A stretch of 64,000 nt of DNA from VRUE01 sp036276735 (lineage in GTDB: Bacteria; Actinomycetota; Thermoleophilia; Solirubrobacterales; 70-9), in the NCBI GenBank assembly GCA_036276735.1, contig DASUOH010000046.1:11919-75918 (forward strand), written 5' to 3'. A program made the translations under genes and the position numbers. Of this stretch, positions 63,266-64,000 are shown piece by piece; positions within the stretch are counted from its first letter, which is position 1; each line of letters begins with the position of its first letter. The notes beneath the pieces are model-generated. The model ran no database searches and was not told the DNA's origin. It saw only the letters and a list, made by a program, of their open reading frames with translations.

Positions 63266-63561
63266 CGAACATGCAGTCCTTCCTTCGCGAACCCTTGGCC
63301 GCCCGAGGGCATTCTAAGCGATGGATTTTGATAGATCAGGCGCTCACCCGGCAATTCGACCGCTTTGTTCCGTTCTCAGGGATCGGGTGCTGGCTCGTTG
63401 ACGGCTAGGGGCTCGATAACCGCCGGGGCCGGACGCCGCTACTTCACGCGGAAGCTGCAACCCTCTGTTTCTGACATCGTCCCGGCCTGGACAGCATTTG
63501 AACCTAGTTGACTGCTCCAGCGCTCTTCGCGAGCAGTTGCGCTCAGTGAAATGGCTATCCG
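63266..63561. other. No gene recognised
   Basis: Lower-GC spacer with no supported frame on either strand. Confidence 0.4.
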
Positions 63562-63663
63562 ATGGATCACAAGCCAAGAGTTTTTCTAAGCCATAGTTCT
63601 GAAGACCAGCGCATTGCTCGTCGCCTCGCGACACTTTTGCGAGCATCTTCATGTAGCCAGTGA
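63562..63663 (+). pseudogene. Truncated TIR-domain gene start
   Basis: 33 codons beginning at ATG: PRVFLSHSSEDQRIARRLAT then LLRASS and a stop. VFLSHSSEDxxxAxxL is the first strand and helix of bacterial TIR domains, NAD-degrading or signalling modules of anti-phage systems. The rest of the domain, including the catalytic Glu, is missing, so it is a remnant. Confidence 0.68.
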
Positions 63664-63664
63664 A

Positions 63665-63937
63665 CTATCGGTCATCCAGAAGGGCGTTTGCAATCAGTGC
63701 CCTCCGCTCATCCTCTGCCAGAACCGGGGGGTCCGCTTCGAGAAAGGCCTGGGGGTCAAAGATTTGCTCCCGAACACCCCGTACCCAATCTTTGGCGCTC
63801 TCATCTCCAGATAGGACGTCTTCTGGCGGCGGTAGGAGTCGAGCAGCCAGATGCGCAAGATGAGCCAGGCCGGGTTTGACGGAGACCTCGAAGCCAGGAT
63901 TCCTCCTGGTGGAAGGGAACCGATCAAGCCATGCCAC
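63665..63937 (-). CDS. Hypothetical protein, possibly truncated
   Basis: 90 residues. The C-terminal two thirds (DVLSGDESAKDWVRGVREQI, DPPVLAEDERRALIANALLD) look coding by composition, but no family is recognised. Its 5' end overlaps the transposase start on the other strand, so the insertion sequence may have cut the gene and supplied the apparent start. Confidence 0.42.
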   Translation of the reverse strand: MAWLDRFPSTRRNPGFEVSVKPGLAHLAHLAARLLPPPEDVLSGDESAKDWVRGVREQIFDPQAFLEADPPVLAEDERRALIANALLDDR

Positions 63938-64000
63938 GAACGAGGAAGTACCCCGAAGAGCTGTTGGAGCGCGGCGCCCGGATGGTCTTCGAGTCCGGCC
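63931..64000 (+). mobile_element. IS3-type transposase OrfA, 3' partial (runs off window)
   Basis: ATG at 63931 begins PRTRKYPEELLERGARMVFE, the helix-turn-helix start of IS3-family OrfA proteins. Only 23 codons are inside the window. The left terminal repeat should lie in 63840-63930 but cannot be defined without the right end. Confidence 0.72.

Overview
The window is a GC-rich chromosomal segment with short intergenic gaps, many 1-4 bp start/stop overlaps, frequent GTG and TTG starts and many apparently leaderless genes. DtxR, PucR and TetR regulators, peptidase E (S51) paralogs, an acyl-CoA carboxylase alpha chain and a CysC-Sat-CysH-Sir assimilatory set suggest a high-GC actinobacterium. 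A deep lineage such as Thermoleophilia/Solirubrobacterales fits best, but this is inferred from gene content and base composition, not from a search.

Layout. 1-4.4 kb: housekeeping genes (LOG protein, Zn alcohol dehydrogenase, SRPBCC protein, endonuclease IV, FAH hydrolase). 4.4-10.5 kb: a probable defence island beside tRNA-Phe. It holds an unrecognised membrane-anchored protein, a DruA-like DUF4338 protein, a protein kinase fused to a P-loop ATPase, and an unrecognised Rossmann-like protein overlapping it. 10.6-25.7 kb: GH15-like enzyme, a broken LOG gene, MrfA-like helicase with a divergent dihydropteroate synthase, HAD phosphatase, DtxR regulator, aminotransferase, succinyl-CoA synthetase, haloacid dehalogenase, sulfatase, biotin-dependent carboxylase and PHP phosphatase. 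25.8-30.1 kb: assimilatory sulfate reduction (sir-cysH-sat-cysC). 30.1-36.3 kb: small genes, HipBA-like and VapBC-like toxin-antitoxin modules, dodecin, a secreted RTX-repeat protein and a DUF559-type protein.

36.4-52 kb forms a coherent amine/polyamine uptake and catabolism region. It holds an aminoaldehyde dehydrogenase, alanine dehydrogenase, PucR regulator, class III aminotransferase, a complete PotADBC-type ABC importer, an MmsA-like dehydrogenase, an amine-oxidase-like flavoprotein, an Orn/Lys/Arg decarboxylase and an enolase-superfamily enzyme. A plausible scheme is import, transamination of putrescine onto pyruvate, recycling of alanine by Ald, and oxidation of the aldehydes. 52-56.9 kb: tandem S51 peptidases, tandem TetR regulators, an ECF-like sigma factor and a methyltransferase.

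57-64 kb is a mobile-element graveyard: two AbrB/PIN VapBC modules, a decayed integrase copy and a nearly intact integrase, tRNA 3'-end fragments, a scrambled DUF4917 gene, a DUF2283/DUF4258 pair, a frameshifted DUF6414-like gene, a truncated TIR domain, and the start of an IS3-type transposase running off the end.

Two genome-level signals cross these regions. First, three families of long palindromic elements recur; in two of them the inner core is conserved while the outer arms differ between copies yet stay self-complementary. One family has a copy translated inside a flavoprotein gene. Second, many genes start 6-7 nt after a TANNNT hexamer with no ribosome binding site, which is typical of leaderless transcripts.
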